Below are positions 1 to 10,260 of a stretch of 64,000 bases of DNA, piece by piece. The DNA comes from Anarhynchus alexandrinus. Lineage: Eukaryota; Chordata; Aves; Charadriiformes; Charadriidae. Under the pieces are notes generated by a model. That model did not search any database. It was given only the letters and a program-made list of their open reading frames with translations, and was not told the origin of the DNA. The stretch covers positions 4,313,129 through 4,377,128 of the forward strand of contig VUYV01000004.1 of NCBI GenBank assembly GCA_008711295.1, written 5' to 3'. Every line of letters begins with the position of its first letter. Positions within the stretch are counted from its first letter, which is position 1. The position numbers were made by a program, and so were the translations under genes.

Positions 1-1980
1 GACATAGTCTCAAGAGGCAACAACATACCCATCTGCATGCCCGCTTTTTAGCAGTCCTTTCCATAAAGTGTCCTGAAACCCCAAGTTCTCTCTAAATCCA
101 AGAGCTGAGAACTAATTTCTGCACATACACCCCTCCTGCCCTGAAATCCCACTGTTGTCTCAGTGCCAATGTGCACTGCTTTAAGCCTTCTCCAAACACC
201 TCCCAGCTTCTCAGAAGCCGAACAGGCAGAAAGATGAAATCGGTGCCCCTCTCGATGCTCGTTGTGACGTGACATACCTGATACACTCCTGGCTGCTGGA
301 GGCAGCCCGAGCAGCTCAGGTGCCTTTTTGTGGCACTTGGTTTTCTTGCGAGGGAAATGACTTCTGACTCTTTGTCTCAGTAACAAAACCCCCTCCAGAA
401 CTCAAGGGATTCACTGAAATTGCCAACAGGCTTTTGTCAAGTGCCGAAACGCTCAGAGGGTGGACACCAGGTAGCGGGGCAGCCACCATCTCCGCCGGGC
501 TTGCAGTTGTTTCTCCCCACTACCATCCATCACGACAGGCACATCAAACCCCAGAGACAGGCGCTGTGCCAGGGCAGGGAGGGAGCAAAGCTCCCGGCTC
601 GTTTTCTGCAGATATTTTGCAGCCGGAAAAGCCAAGGTTTTTTTTTGTATTATCAGATTTTGGATGTGTCAGAGAAACCTCAGCAAAGAACGGTGATGCT
701 TGCAGAGGACTCTGCTGCTTGTGCCAGCAATCAGAGCTGAGTTAAGGGACTTGACGCAGGGAGGGGACGAGGACACTGAGTCGATGTGCAATCTAACCCA
801 ATATGTCGAAGGCAGCGGGAGGGGGACTTTGGTGGTGCTTAATGGACTGTCCTTTAGAAACGCAGTGTTTGCCTCTGGGAATGACGCACTCACCCGGCCG
901 AGCCGGGAGCGCTTGAAGTGAATTAGGCTGTATAATTTCAGGTTGCCTTTGAGTCAAAGAAAGTTTTTGGAGAGTCATTCTTTATTTATTGACGTGTTTT
1001 CTTTTGCTTCAGAGAAAGAAAAGGAAATTTCCCGCAAGATGAAAAAAAAATAAACCACTTTCCATCTTGCCTATAAAAAGTGCCTCAGGATTTTTATGAA
1101 TTCCTTGTTAGAAATTGCCAGCAAAGTTAATTGGAAGACTGGTCAAAAACCCAGATTCTTTTTTCGCTTCACATGAATTCTTGCCTTTGCTTTGCCTAAG
1201 TGCACTCAGTGCCTGCGATATTGAATGTGTCTATGTGCAGAATAAAAATGTATTGCTTCTGGAAAGTTTGGGTTTGTTGTTTTGGTTTTTTTTTAAAAAA
1301 AAGGGCAACAAAAAACAACCCTGAATTGCTCAAAATAATTCTTGCGTTCTATCTTCTCGACTTAAGGCTGACAGTACCTCAGAGGTACAAAAAAGACGAC
1401 GCAGCCCTTTTCTGTAATAAAGCAAATCGGACGATAAGCGAAGCCAAGCGAAGTCGTGCCCTGGGCCCCGGCTCCCGGCCGGGACCGAAGGCGCCCGGTG
1501 CTCCGTGCTGCCTTTTGCCAAGGAGGGTGGCCATGCCCAGGTGCCGGGGAACGTCCCGCACCAGCACCGGGAAGCCCTGCTGCCTTCCAGAGCCTGTCCC
1601 TATCTGCCTCTCCTCGCAGATGTGCGGTAAATTTATTAAACGCCTCTGCTGGGAGACCAGTGGGGTTTTTCTTTTGGTCTGGCTCTCGCAGCGGCGGAAG
1701 GAGCAATGATCCATGCTGAGAACAAACAGGAGGTACCAGGTTTCAACATGCTTTACTGCACGGGAATTACAGTGGCACGGCAGCTATTATCATTCATTTA
1801 GGGGCATGGAGGCCGGCTCCGTGGAAGTCAGCCGCTCAGGTGAAATCTGCTCCATTATTTTCAATAAGAGATGTGCAGAGCGTAAACAGGTCGGTGTCTT
1901 CAACACGATCAGCAAAACAGCCCTGGATTAACTACCGTGTAATGCCCTGCTTTATTTACAACGGCCCTGAACGGGCAGTC
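1..1980. other. Non-coding sequence, no gene recognised
   Basis: No exon, RNA gene or repeat family is recognisable. About 925-1,340 is AT-rich with short A and T runs (a T run followed by an A run near 1,287-1,303), while 1,440-1,640 is GC-rich with several CpGs. Overlapping open frames in the GC-rich part lie on both strands and resemble no known protein. About 1,600-1,980 is mixed single-copy-like DNA. Confidence 0.5.
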
Positions 1981-2037
1981 GTATAACAAATGTCCCCTCG
2001 TATAACAAACGTCCCCACGTTTAACAAGTGTCCCCGC
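1981..2037. repeat. 19-bp tandem repeat, three copies
   Basis: Three adjacent 19-bp units begin at 1,981, 2,000 and 2,019. Each reads approximately GTATAACAAAYGTCCCCWC; the third unit has GTTTAACAAG instead of GTATAACAAA. Units differ from each other at a few positions, so the array is neither brand new nor ancient. No flanking duplication marks it as part of a transposon. It is a short minisatellite that may vary in copy number. Confidence 0.85.
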
Positions 2038-3689
2038 TGCAGCCAGGCCGGTGGCCCCGAGCCGCTCTGGCCACCGCTGGAGGGCTGCAGCTAGGGCAGT
2101 AAATCGGCGTTATTCTTCGGGCTGCTTTCTTGGCTCAGCCCAAGGTTTGTACAATTTATGTCATCCTTTGGCAAACAGCTTCCACACCAATAAACCAGAG
2201 TAAAAATAACTCCTGTCTCCTTCCTGCTGCCTGATTAAGGTTTTTAGGGTCGGGATTCTCTCTTAACAGCTGTGTCCCGTGCCCACTACTGCATGGTCCG
2301 GTCTCAGTCAAGCTCTTTCAGGGCCGTTTTCGTACCGATAAATACAATCATACGCAGGTTGGCTTGGGGCTGGATGGTACCGTTATATCCCAGTGGCATT
2401 CCTGAATGGCAGCCAAGGTTCCCTGCCTGGTAAAGAAAATATATGGCGGCAAGTTTTATGACATACTGAGAGTACAGCAAAGGATGCGAGGTAGAAAGTC
2501 TTTTTTAGGGCACGTTCATTTTCATGTGAGTGCACTGCATTTTAAAATAAAAAGGTTATCCATTTTCCTTATGTGCTGGAAAGCATATTGGGTGTGTTTT
2601 CTAGCACGAGGGACTCTCTCTCTCTCTCTCTGTCTGCTGCTGTGAACTTCACTGACTGGGCTGACAGCTCACTGACTTGGATCGCAGTTCAGCACCCAGA
2701 CCCCGCTAATGCGCCCGGCTCGCCCCGAGGCGCTCCTCGCTCCCCCGCAGCAGCGATGCTGGGGCAGGTCCCGGGTGGGAGCCTGGCACCCCCGCGGAAA
2801 AACGCATTTGGAGTGAGAGGGGAAACAGAGGAGGAGGACGCGGGGGGAGGCGGAGGGCTGGGTACCACACTCCAGCGGCCGCGGGATTAACGCTCAGCTG
2901 CTTTTTTGTCTCGCATGAAATACCCAAGAGATGAGGAGTTAAAGGAACGGAGCGGTGACTGTACAAGTGAGTGTGTAGTACTGCCGGAGCGAAGTCAGTT
3001 GTGTCAGTGGGTGATGACTGAGCACGGGCAGAGCTGTCAGCCAGGCACCGGCAAAGGGGGAGAAACGTGGGTCTGGTTCTGCCCCTCGAGATGCCACCCT
3101 GTGCCCATGTGCGTGGGGAGAGGGAGCCGGGTGGTGGCACCGCTGCGGGACCTGACGGCACTGGCACAGCCCGCCGGCACGGGCGGCTTCGGAGAGCATG
3201 GGGACACGACTGCCCGATGGCCGAAAGCCTCGTGGCAGGGAGCGAACCGACCTGGCTCCTGCACAGTCTCAGGGAGGGCAGATGCCACCCGCCTTTGCCC
3301 ACCTCAGGCTGCAGATCTGAGCGGAGCACAGCTGCCCTGGGGGGCTGCCGGGCGCCGTCACCCTCTCCCCCTGATCCACCTGCTAACTATTATCTGGTTA
3401 AACAAAACCTTGCAGTACAATCTTCCATTTTTAAAAACTTGCTGGCTTCCTCTGCTGGGCCTGGTGGGGGAAGGAGAAATGCCAACACCCACCTCACCTC
3501 CCCCCTGCCACCCCCAAGCTCGGGCAGCTCTGCTGCAGCTCGTGCTGCACGTGCTCTCTGGAAGGTCCAACTTCTCCCTCGCACACAGCGTTGATGTGTC
3601 CTCTGTTACGGATCTGCTCCTTTACCTCTGGGCTCGTGTTTCTCAGACAGCTTGGCCTGAGCTGGACACACCACATTAGCTGAAGCACC
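2038..3689. other. Non-coding sequence with CT microsatellite and GC-rich blocks
   Basis: A CT dinucleotide run occupies about 2,613-2,632. GC-rich blocks lie at about 2,700-2,890 and 3,030-3,600. The longest clean open frame of the window (2,906-3,679, plus strand, about 257 codons) is here, but it starts at a non-ATG codon, follows GC-rich DNA and has no recognisable domain. I treat it as a chance frame. Confidence 0.45.
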
Positions 3690-4060
3690 TTGTTTGACGT
3701 TAGCAGGGTTGGGTTTTGGTGTAACTTCTGCCAGGCCTTTATCATCTGCATGCTGATTACTGACGTTCACCTCCTTTATACCCAAGCGAGGTGCAAGAGC
3801 CCTGTAATCCTTTCCTCTCAGCACATTAGTGTAAAGCCTCATGAATCTCTATTAAATTTGAGAGAGAACATGAAGATAGTTTGCAGCTGCCTTGTTGATT
3901 TTATGTTTCCTCTCATTGTAGTGCCTTGCCGTGAAGCTGAGAATTAAATGGCTAATAAGGCATCTGCTCCAAGCAGGAGTCTCAAGATTGTGACAAAAAC
4001 AGCTTACATCAGGGTTTGGGTTATTGGTTTTTCTTGCCATCATATAATCATGTTATTAAA
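3690..4060. other. AT-rich block, possible conserved non-coding element
   Basis: After GC-rich sequence the composition switches to AT-rich, CpG-poor DNA with homeodomain-like cores (CTGATTACTGAC near 3,753, CATTAGTG near 3,825, TTAAATGGCTAAT near 3,945). This texture is common in conserved non-coding elements near developmental genes, but one sequence cannot show conservation. No exon signal is convincing. Confidence 0.25.
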
Positions 4061-4735
4061 ATCTTTAGGGATACCTGATTAGAGGCAGCGACTGTCAAAG
4101 CCAGCTTAGCTGGCAGAGCACGCGAGCAGGCAGCAGGTGAGATGCTGGAGGTTATCTCCACGGCGTCGGTGGGTGCTGCAGCTCCGCCGGTGAGGTGGCT
4201 GGAGCCACGGGGCTGGGCAGCGTCTGCAGGCAGAGGACTGCAGAGGTGTGGGTGCCTGGCTGGCTGCTGCTGGCTGCGTCGCTTGGGATCGATAAGCTGG
4301 AATCCGTGATGCCGTGATTTTGGGGTGACAGCTGGAAAAGGCATTAAAACACCTCCCAGCAGCCATCTGGAAGAGCAGCACCCAAAGGGAAAGGAACGGT
4401 CTCTGGAAGCAGGAGCTGGGCAATGGCTGGGCCAAGGTCAGACTTACTCACCATCAAACGACGAGTTAGCTATGGGCCTGGGAAGTGACAGTGGTCCTCT
4501 GGTACACCGCACGCTTGGGTGGGAGCATCCAGCGAGGACCCCAGAGCTCTGCACACGCGTGAGCCCGTCTGCTGGTGAGGAGCAGGATGGGGCTCAGTGA
4601 GCTGAGCTGAGGGCAGAAAGGAGATGCTGGGGTTGTTCTGAGCCCTGAGTGCCTCGGCTGCGCGTGGGGACATCAGCAGGAGCGGGACGGGTCCGTCTCA
4701 GTAGGAAAGCTCAACGGGCATCTTGGAGAACAGAA
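4061..4735. other. Non-coding sequence, nothing recognised
   Basis: Moderately GC-rich, with overlapping short open frames on both strands. I see no splice-site pair, repeat family or RNA gene. Confidence 0.4.
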
Positions 4736-5180
4736 GATGGACTATCTTATTTTGACTTGGGTGCAGATAGTTGATACTATTTTTTTTGTCATTTTTTAAG
4801 AAACTTTTAAAAATACATTGTCAGACCTGTCATTTTCATGTTAATTTGAACTCCAAGTTCATATTAATTCAATTAATTGAAGCTATATCTTGATGGAATG
4901 GGTCTTATCCATTGTGTCTCTGGCCTTCGTTGCTGTGATTAGAAATGCCTTGAAGAGAAATTGTTTTTTCAAATGCGCTGGGCATCGCTTCTGTTGTTTC
5001 CAGTTAGAAAGTGTTGCTTATTGCAGGGGTCACACAGTCACTGTGGCTGCTACAGTGATGTGCCTAGGAAAAAGCAAATATTTTTCTTATTAATGAAATA
5101 GCATCCATTTTCATTAAAATAGCGCTGTCCCACTTTGTTAGGACATTTTCATAATTTTTTTTTCTTAATGGGAATTTGCC
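4736..5180. promoter_or_regulatory. Candidate AT-rich regulatory element with homeodomain dimer site
   Basis: This AT-rich block contains TAATTCAATTA at 4,865-4,875, which exactly fits the P3 palindrome TAATYNRATTA bound by dimers of paired-class homeodomain proteins. The 12-bp perfect palindrome TCAATTAATTGA at 4,869-4,880 overlaps it. Further right, TTAATGAAAT (5,090-5,099) pairs with ATTTTCATTAA (5,107-5,117) as an inverted repeat with one extra T and a 7-base spacer. Motif content is seen directly; an enhancer function is inference. Confidence 0.3.
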
Positions 5181-6370
5181 GTAGGCTGGTAACACGCATT
5201 TTTAAAGAGGAGGTGTAGGTACTAATGCACTGAACTGCCATTATAGGCAAAATGAAGCTCGGCTCATCGCTTCCAGAAATGAGGCCACTTTGGCTTTCCG
5301 AGTTAAAAAAACGTTGGCAGCGGAGTAATGATCATCCCATGTGCGAAACAGAATCTGGTTCTGTTCTGCAATGCTTTGTACAAAAACCTTGTCCTTTGGG
5401 GACCTCTGAACTTGGATGTTCCTTGTGGTGTTCAACTATTTCTTCCTGATGTCCCAGAGCAGAGATGCCGGTGCAGCTCCGCGCTGCCGCAGAGGGCACG
5501 CAAACCAGGGTACTTCATGGTCGTTCTAGCGAGTAAACCTTCATTAAAGTTCACCTTTACCATCTTCAGCCCCTAAGTTTTTCAGTACAGTTGTAATTAA
5601 CTTTTAAATGAAGACTAATCTCTAATAAGCAACTGTGGTTGCTAGGGCTTTGGCTGCATTGAAATAAAACTGAAGCATATGTATATTTTTATTCTTTTCC
5701 TTCCCACCTCCTCAGGCTTAACAAGCAGACTCACCCCAAGTGTAATGTCACCGGTTTCAGGGATTAATTAGACCCACATTTTGTAGTATAGTTAAGGACC
5801 ATCCAAAGAACTCTGCAAGAGATATTCTGCTCTGCCCTAAACCTCGAGTGCTGCGGGAATGAGAAAGACACACGTTTGTACCAGCAAAGACAGTTCTGAC
5901 AGTTCCTGATGGATTGGTGTGATTTGGCACTTTCTGCTTTATTTTTTTTCCTGCAGATGAAATTCACTGTTAAAATTGGAATTTGCTGTGTTAAAAATCA
6001 TTCCAATGCATACGCTTAGCTCCGGCTTTTGAATTTCTGCCATAAACACTGAGAGGAGGAGGCTGGTGGGGACTGATCTTGGGGAGCAGACTTGCCTGCT
6101 TTCGGGGTCCTGCAGAGGGGGTCAGTCCCTTCTGCTCAGTGGCTCCCTCCCTCTCCCCTCCCGTGGCTACTACAGGTGCCTTCAGCCTGATTTAAGTGCC
6201 GTCAGGCCTTGGGTGGATGAAACAGGTATGCTTTACTCCTATAGAAGTCTCAGGGTGCAGAGAGCAGTACGCTTGTCCTCTCTCAGCTAGCCAAACATTC
6301 CTGTCACTGCTTGCTGCACGCTAAAACTCTTCCTCTGGGCTTTTCTTTCTTTTCCTTCTCCTCTCCGCAG
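5181..6370. other. Non-coding sequence upstream of candidate exon
   Basis: Mixed composition with T runs near 5,155 and an AT-rich part at 5,580-6,010. No known repeat or coding segment. The last 45 bases form a long pyrimidine tract ending in CAG at 6,370, with a possible branch point CTAAA at 6,321-6,325. Confidence 0.4.
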
Positions 6371-6432
6371 AAAGGGAGAGCTACTCATGCTCATGGGATC
6401 ATTTCCAGCCCACTTCAGAGAGTGGGCTCCAG
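6371..6432 (+). other. Candidate internal exon, 62 bp, unknown transcript
   Basis: A long pyrimidine tract (about 6,326-6,366) leads to a CAG acceptor ending at 6,370. The segment ends with CAG followed by GTGAGT at 6,433-6,438, a near-consensus donor. A branch-point-like CTAAA lies about 45 bases upstream. All three forward frames are open across the 62 bases; one begins RESYSCSWDHF and ends exactly at the donor. The length is not a multiple of three. I recognise no protein, so it could be coding, a non-coding RNA exon or a decoy. The splice signals are seen; use in a transcript is inference. Confidence 0.3.
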
Positions 6433-7251
6433 GTGAGTTCGTTTTGCCAAGCGCTGCGGACATTGGCACCGGGCTGAGACCTTCTGAATGTGGGGATGGT
6501 CCTCCCTTCATCTTCACATGAGACAGTCCTGCTACATACTGACCCTCGGATACTGTTTATGCAACTTATTTGCAAAGGTAATTGCTGTTTATTGCTTATT
6601 AAAAATGCATTGTGTCGCCCGGCCTTGAACTTATGCAAAGGTCTGACTCAAAAGAAAACAGTATTCCAAAAAAAACAGGGAGTCTGAGTATCTGTTGTCT
6701 CAGCTCACGGTTTTCAAAGTGGCTACAAAATATTTTCCCAGTGCCCTGACAGCTGTGTGCTCTGCAAATGCTCTGCAAGCTGCTTTTGCTGGTTTCTTAC
6801 TCTGGATCTCCCACAGTTTTATACATGTGAACGCGTAGCCATGTTTCTCATGCTGCTGTTAACTCCACGAGACCACTGGTTCTTTGTCTCTTCTCAGCCA
6901 AGAGTCTTTGTGCTGTGGCCGTGTCCTCTGAGATGGAGGTAGGTACTGCCAAGTCCAAGACGGATAGTCACTTCACTTCCATTTTAAACACCTAACTCTG
7001 CCTTCAACAAGATTGGTCTTCACCCCTTCCCCTTTGCTCCCATCCCATTAGTGTTAACCACCTTCCACATCTTGTCCCTTTTGGTTTTAACATGCTCAGA
7101 TTAACAATGACGATGTTCAGTGAGTAGGAAAGAATATATATATTCCACTTGACTTTGCTAGTGCTGTTCAGGTCAATGGGAAGAAATTTTTCCAGTGATA
7201 AAGGGAAAGGCCATTTAAAAATAAAGCTGTGACAGCCCGTGCTGCCAACTC
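6433..7251. other. Non-coding sequence, nothing recognised
   Basis: Mostly AT-rich, single-copy-like sequence. A GAG/GTAGGT donor-like string near 6,936-6,942 has no convincing acceptor upstream. No repeats or RNA genes are recognisable. Confidence 0.4.
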
Positions 7252-7294
7252 ATGAACTGAAAGGATGAGTTCATTTGGGGAGTGTTAACTCCCC
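7252..7294. repeat. Two adjacent short hairpins
   Basis: ATGAACT (7,252-7,258) is perfectly complementary to AGTTCAT (7,268-7,274). Two bases later GGGGAGT (7,277-7,283) pairs with ACTCCCC (7,288-7,294) around a GTTA loop. Both stems are perfect 7-mers. In a bird this is not a terminator; it may be chance, a repeat remnant or a structured RNA segment. Confidence 0.6.
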
Positions 7295-10260
7295 TCCTAA
7301 AATACTTCGCTATCTGTTTCTAGTCACAGCAGGTCCGTGTCTGGCCCCAGCAGCTCTCAAGGAGTGGGGTGATGTTGGTGGCCAAGATGAAGAGCGATGG
7401 AGAGGCTGAGGTCTAGTTGGGCTCTAAAGCTTGGGAGAACCCAGATTCCCGTTCCGCCACTGAACCCTGGGCTGATACCTCAGTTTGGGGGAGTCTTTCC
7501 CCATGATATAGCCAAACTGAGTTCTGATCTTAGTGATGCCCTACTTTAGCACCAAGAAGAAAATATTAGAAAATTAAGTATGTTAAATGGATTGCAAATA
7601 TAAAATAATAAATGGTTGAGCAAACAGTCTCACTTGCACTAAGTGCAATGTGGACAGTCCCACCCATGTCAGTGGGAGAGGCGGAGGCTTGTTCGCAGGG
7701 CACAGACTGAGACCACAGCTTGGATGGGATCTTGGAGGAAGATTAGATTTTGCAGTGAGTCAAAGAATTAAAAATTCAGCCTCGTTACAATATAAATGAG
7801 ACCTATAGAGAAAAAATAGCTGTAGGGTCCTCGGGAGATGCACAAAATCTGGCCAAGGGTTGGTGAGGTCCTAGCAGGCAGGAGTGCTGGAGAAGAGTAA
7901 CATGGCTGTGTGAGAGGTCTCGGTGGAGAAAGGCAGTTCTGGGAAGAAATATGAATTTCTAGATGAGAATACAAGCAGGAACAGTATTCTCTGCTTCAAG
8001 GAAGGCAGCCGTCCTGTGTTGGGGGGTGCAGAGTTAGAGGGCTTCCCTGTCTTTCCTCAAATCCAGAAAATAGGTGATGCTGATGTGGGTCGTGGCCAGA
8101 CAGGGAGACTATAGCATTTGGTGTGTGAAAGAGATGTGGGCTCTTGGGCTGGTTGCTGTTACTCCCTTTGACTGTAGATTAGACCACATGGATCACATCG
8201 CTCCTTTGGTCTTCCACCTTCACCTGATTTCAAGCTCATTAACCCTGTCAGATCAAGACTCCAGCACTGATTTTGAAGTCATTTACGGAGCAGAAGCAGC
8301 CACCTTGTCTCCTAGGAGAAGCCACAGGAGCTGCCCAGAAAGCCCAAGCCAGAGGTACGGCAGTGTTATTCAAGGAACCCAGCTGTGGAGTTAATCTGGG
8401 AGGCTGCTGACCTTCATTCAGCTCATACTAAGGAGATCCATCAAACCTCCCTCGGTGAGGATCTATCAGCCCTGCTTCACAGGTGGGAAGCCAAGAGGGC
8501 AGACCCCCTCACCTCTTTGCTTTGGTGGTGGCCTCTGTCTTTGTGGGGGGCTCCCTAAAGCCGAGCTTGTTTTAAAGCTCTGCCTACTTATTGCTCTTGT
8601 TGAATTTTTCAACACCAAACAGGGTTTTTTTACAGCCTGTGAAACACCTGATAAGGTTTATGTCTCCTCAAGGCAGGTGACCTTCCTTCTTAACCCTTGT
8701 GGTCTGCAGGCAACAGCCCAGGCTTCCTTGCTGCTTGCCTTCCCGTATACTCGCAGCCATCTCTCCTTCGTCTTCCCGTCCCCACACTCACATCACGATT
8801 TTACAGCATGGGATGTTAAGTTATGCAGTAGGAGATGTGAGCTGGCTGGACCAGGGGCAGCGACTCCACGACAAAGTTCCCACGAAGGGCTGAAACTCGT
8901 GCAACGCTGCCCGCCGGCCCCGTGAGGACATCCTGATCGTGTCAGGTGAGGGGGGGAACAGAGCAGGGCACGAAATCCATGTCAGGCATGGCCAAAAGCC
9001 AGCGATGGGGCTGCCTCCAGACGGGACAATATGCTCTGTGGCTGTCTGCAGAGTAACCGGGAGCCCTCTGCTCGGCGCCGGGGAAAGTCACCCACCCAGC
9101 CCGGCTGCGGCTCTGCCATCTGCTCTCAGGGGCACTGGGAAAGCCAGGGGAGAAAGTGGCACGATTCAACCCTCCCTTGGGTTGCAGGAACAATTACAAA
9201 ATGCAAATGCTAGCAGCCCGTCTCTGCGACGGCAGGCTCGGGAGAGCAGTTGAGTGCTGCAGTCTGCTGTCGTGCTCCGGTACTGACCGACGCGCGTCTC
9301 CCCCCTGGATTGGCAGTCGGTTTGCTCAGGCTCTGCAAGGTGGCCATCGCTGGAGCTCTGGGGTGTTGCAGCAGCTCGTAAAGGTCACAACAAAAGCTCT
9401 TAGCTGAGTATCTGGTTTGCTTGTCACGACCAGTGCTGACGGGGCTGTCCTGCAGCGCGGGGACCACTTTGGCTGTCCCAGGGTGACGTCGTGGCTGTGC
9501 CTGGGAGCGGCGTTGCCTTTCGGCGGCGCAGAGGCTGAGACACTTCTTTAAGAGCTACAAAACACAGCTCTTAAAAACACACACACCTTCCAAATCCCTA
9601 CAAAGCCCACAGAGCAAGGAATCAGAAGAACCCCCAACACAACTGTAAAATTAAACTCCACTTTGGCCTTACTACCAGTGCTCAGATTTATCCCAGTCAT
9701 CTCTCCCAGCTCGCACCGGGAGCAGAGATGCCACAGTACCCAGAGGATGCTCAGGATAACTGAGGATCCAGGAAGATACTTCAGTCTGTGGCCAGCTAAG
9801 AGTGCTCGAGTGGTCACACAATTAAATGAGACTTGTGCCTTAAGTACCTGAAAGTCTTATCAAACAGAACCTGTTCACACAGGATTTGCAATTTACGTTA
9901 AACGCTCTGAATTTAGCCCTTAAACTTTTGGGTATCAGACGGATGAGCCCACTCTGAGGATGGCTCAATGATACATTATATACCGGCTTGTCTCTTGCTG
10001 CTTTACAATAGCATTCAACGGGATTTAAATTAGCTTCAGCACTCTAATCGTGTTGCTTTTATAACAGCAGCAAGATAACTCCCAGGCGTTGGTTATGTAG
10101 CCTCTGAGGGAAAGAGATTTCAGATGTGTTCAGCAGAAATGCACTGTGTGAGCCATGGTTATAATTTCATTAACAGGATGCTACTCAGCTCCTACTGGGA
10201 GTTGGAGCGACGCGGTGTCACTCTCTATAGGAGATTAGCATTATAATGGGGACCAAGCGC
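7295..10260. other. Non-coding sequence, nothing firmly recognised
   Basis: No exon, RNA gene or young repeat is evident. Around 7,431-7,560 and 7,620-7,690 there is weak resemblance to old amniote repeats, too weak to call. A perfect POU octamer ATGCAAAT lies at 9,201-9,208. About 9,860-10,260 is AT-rich with homeodomain-like cores and could be regulatory. Confidence 0.35.

Noticed and set aside
2906..3679. Longest clean plus-strand open frame, about 257 codons
   Set aside because: It begins at a non-ATG codon, lies in GC-rich DNA with open frames on the opposite strand and shows no domain, signal peptide or splice context.
7277..7294. GC-rich hairpin resembling a bacterial terminator
   Set aside because: The window is vertebrate DNA and the stem is not followed by a U tract; intrinsic terminators do not apply.
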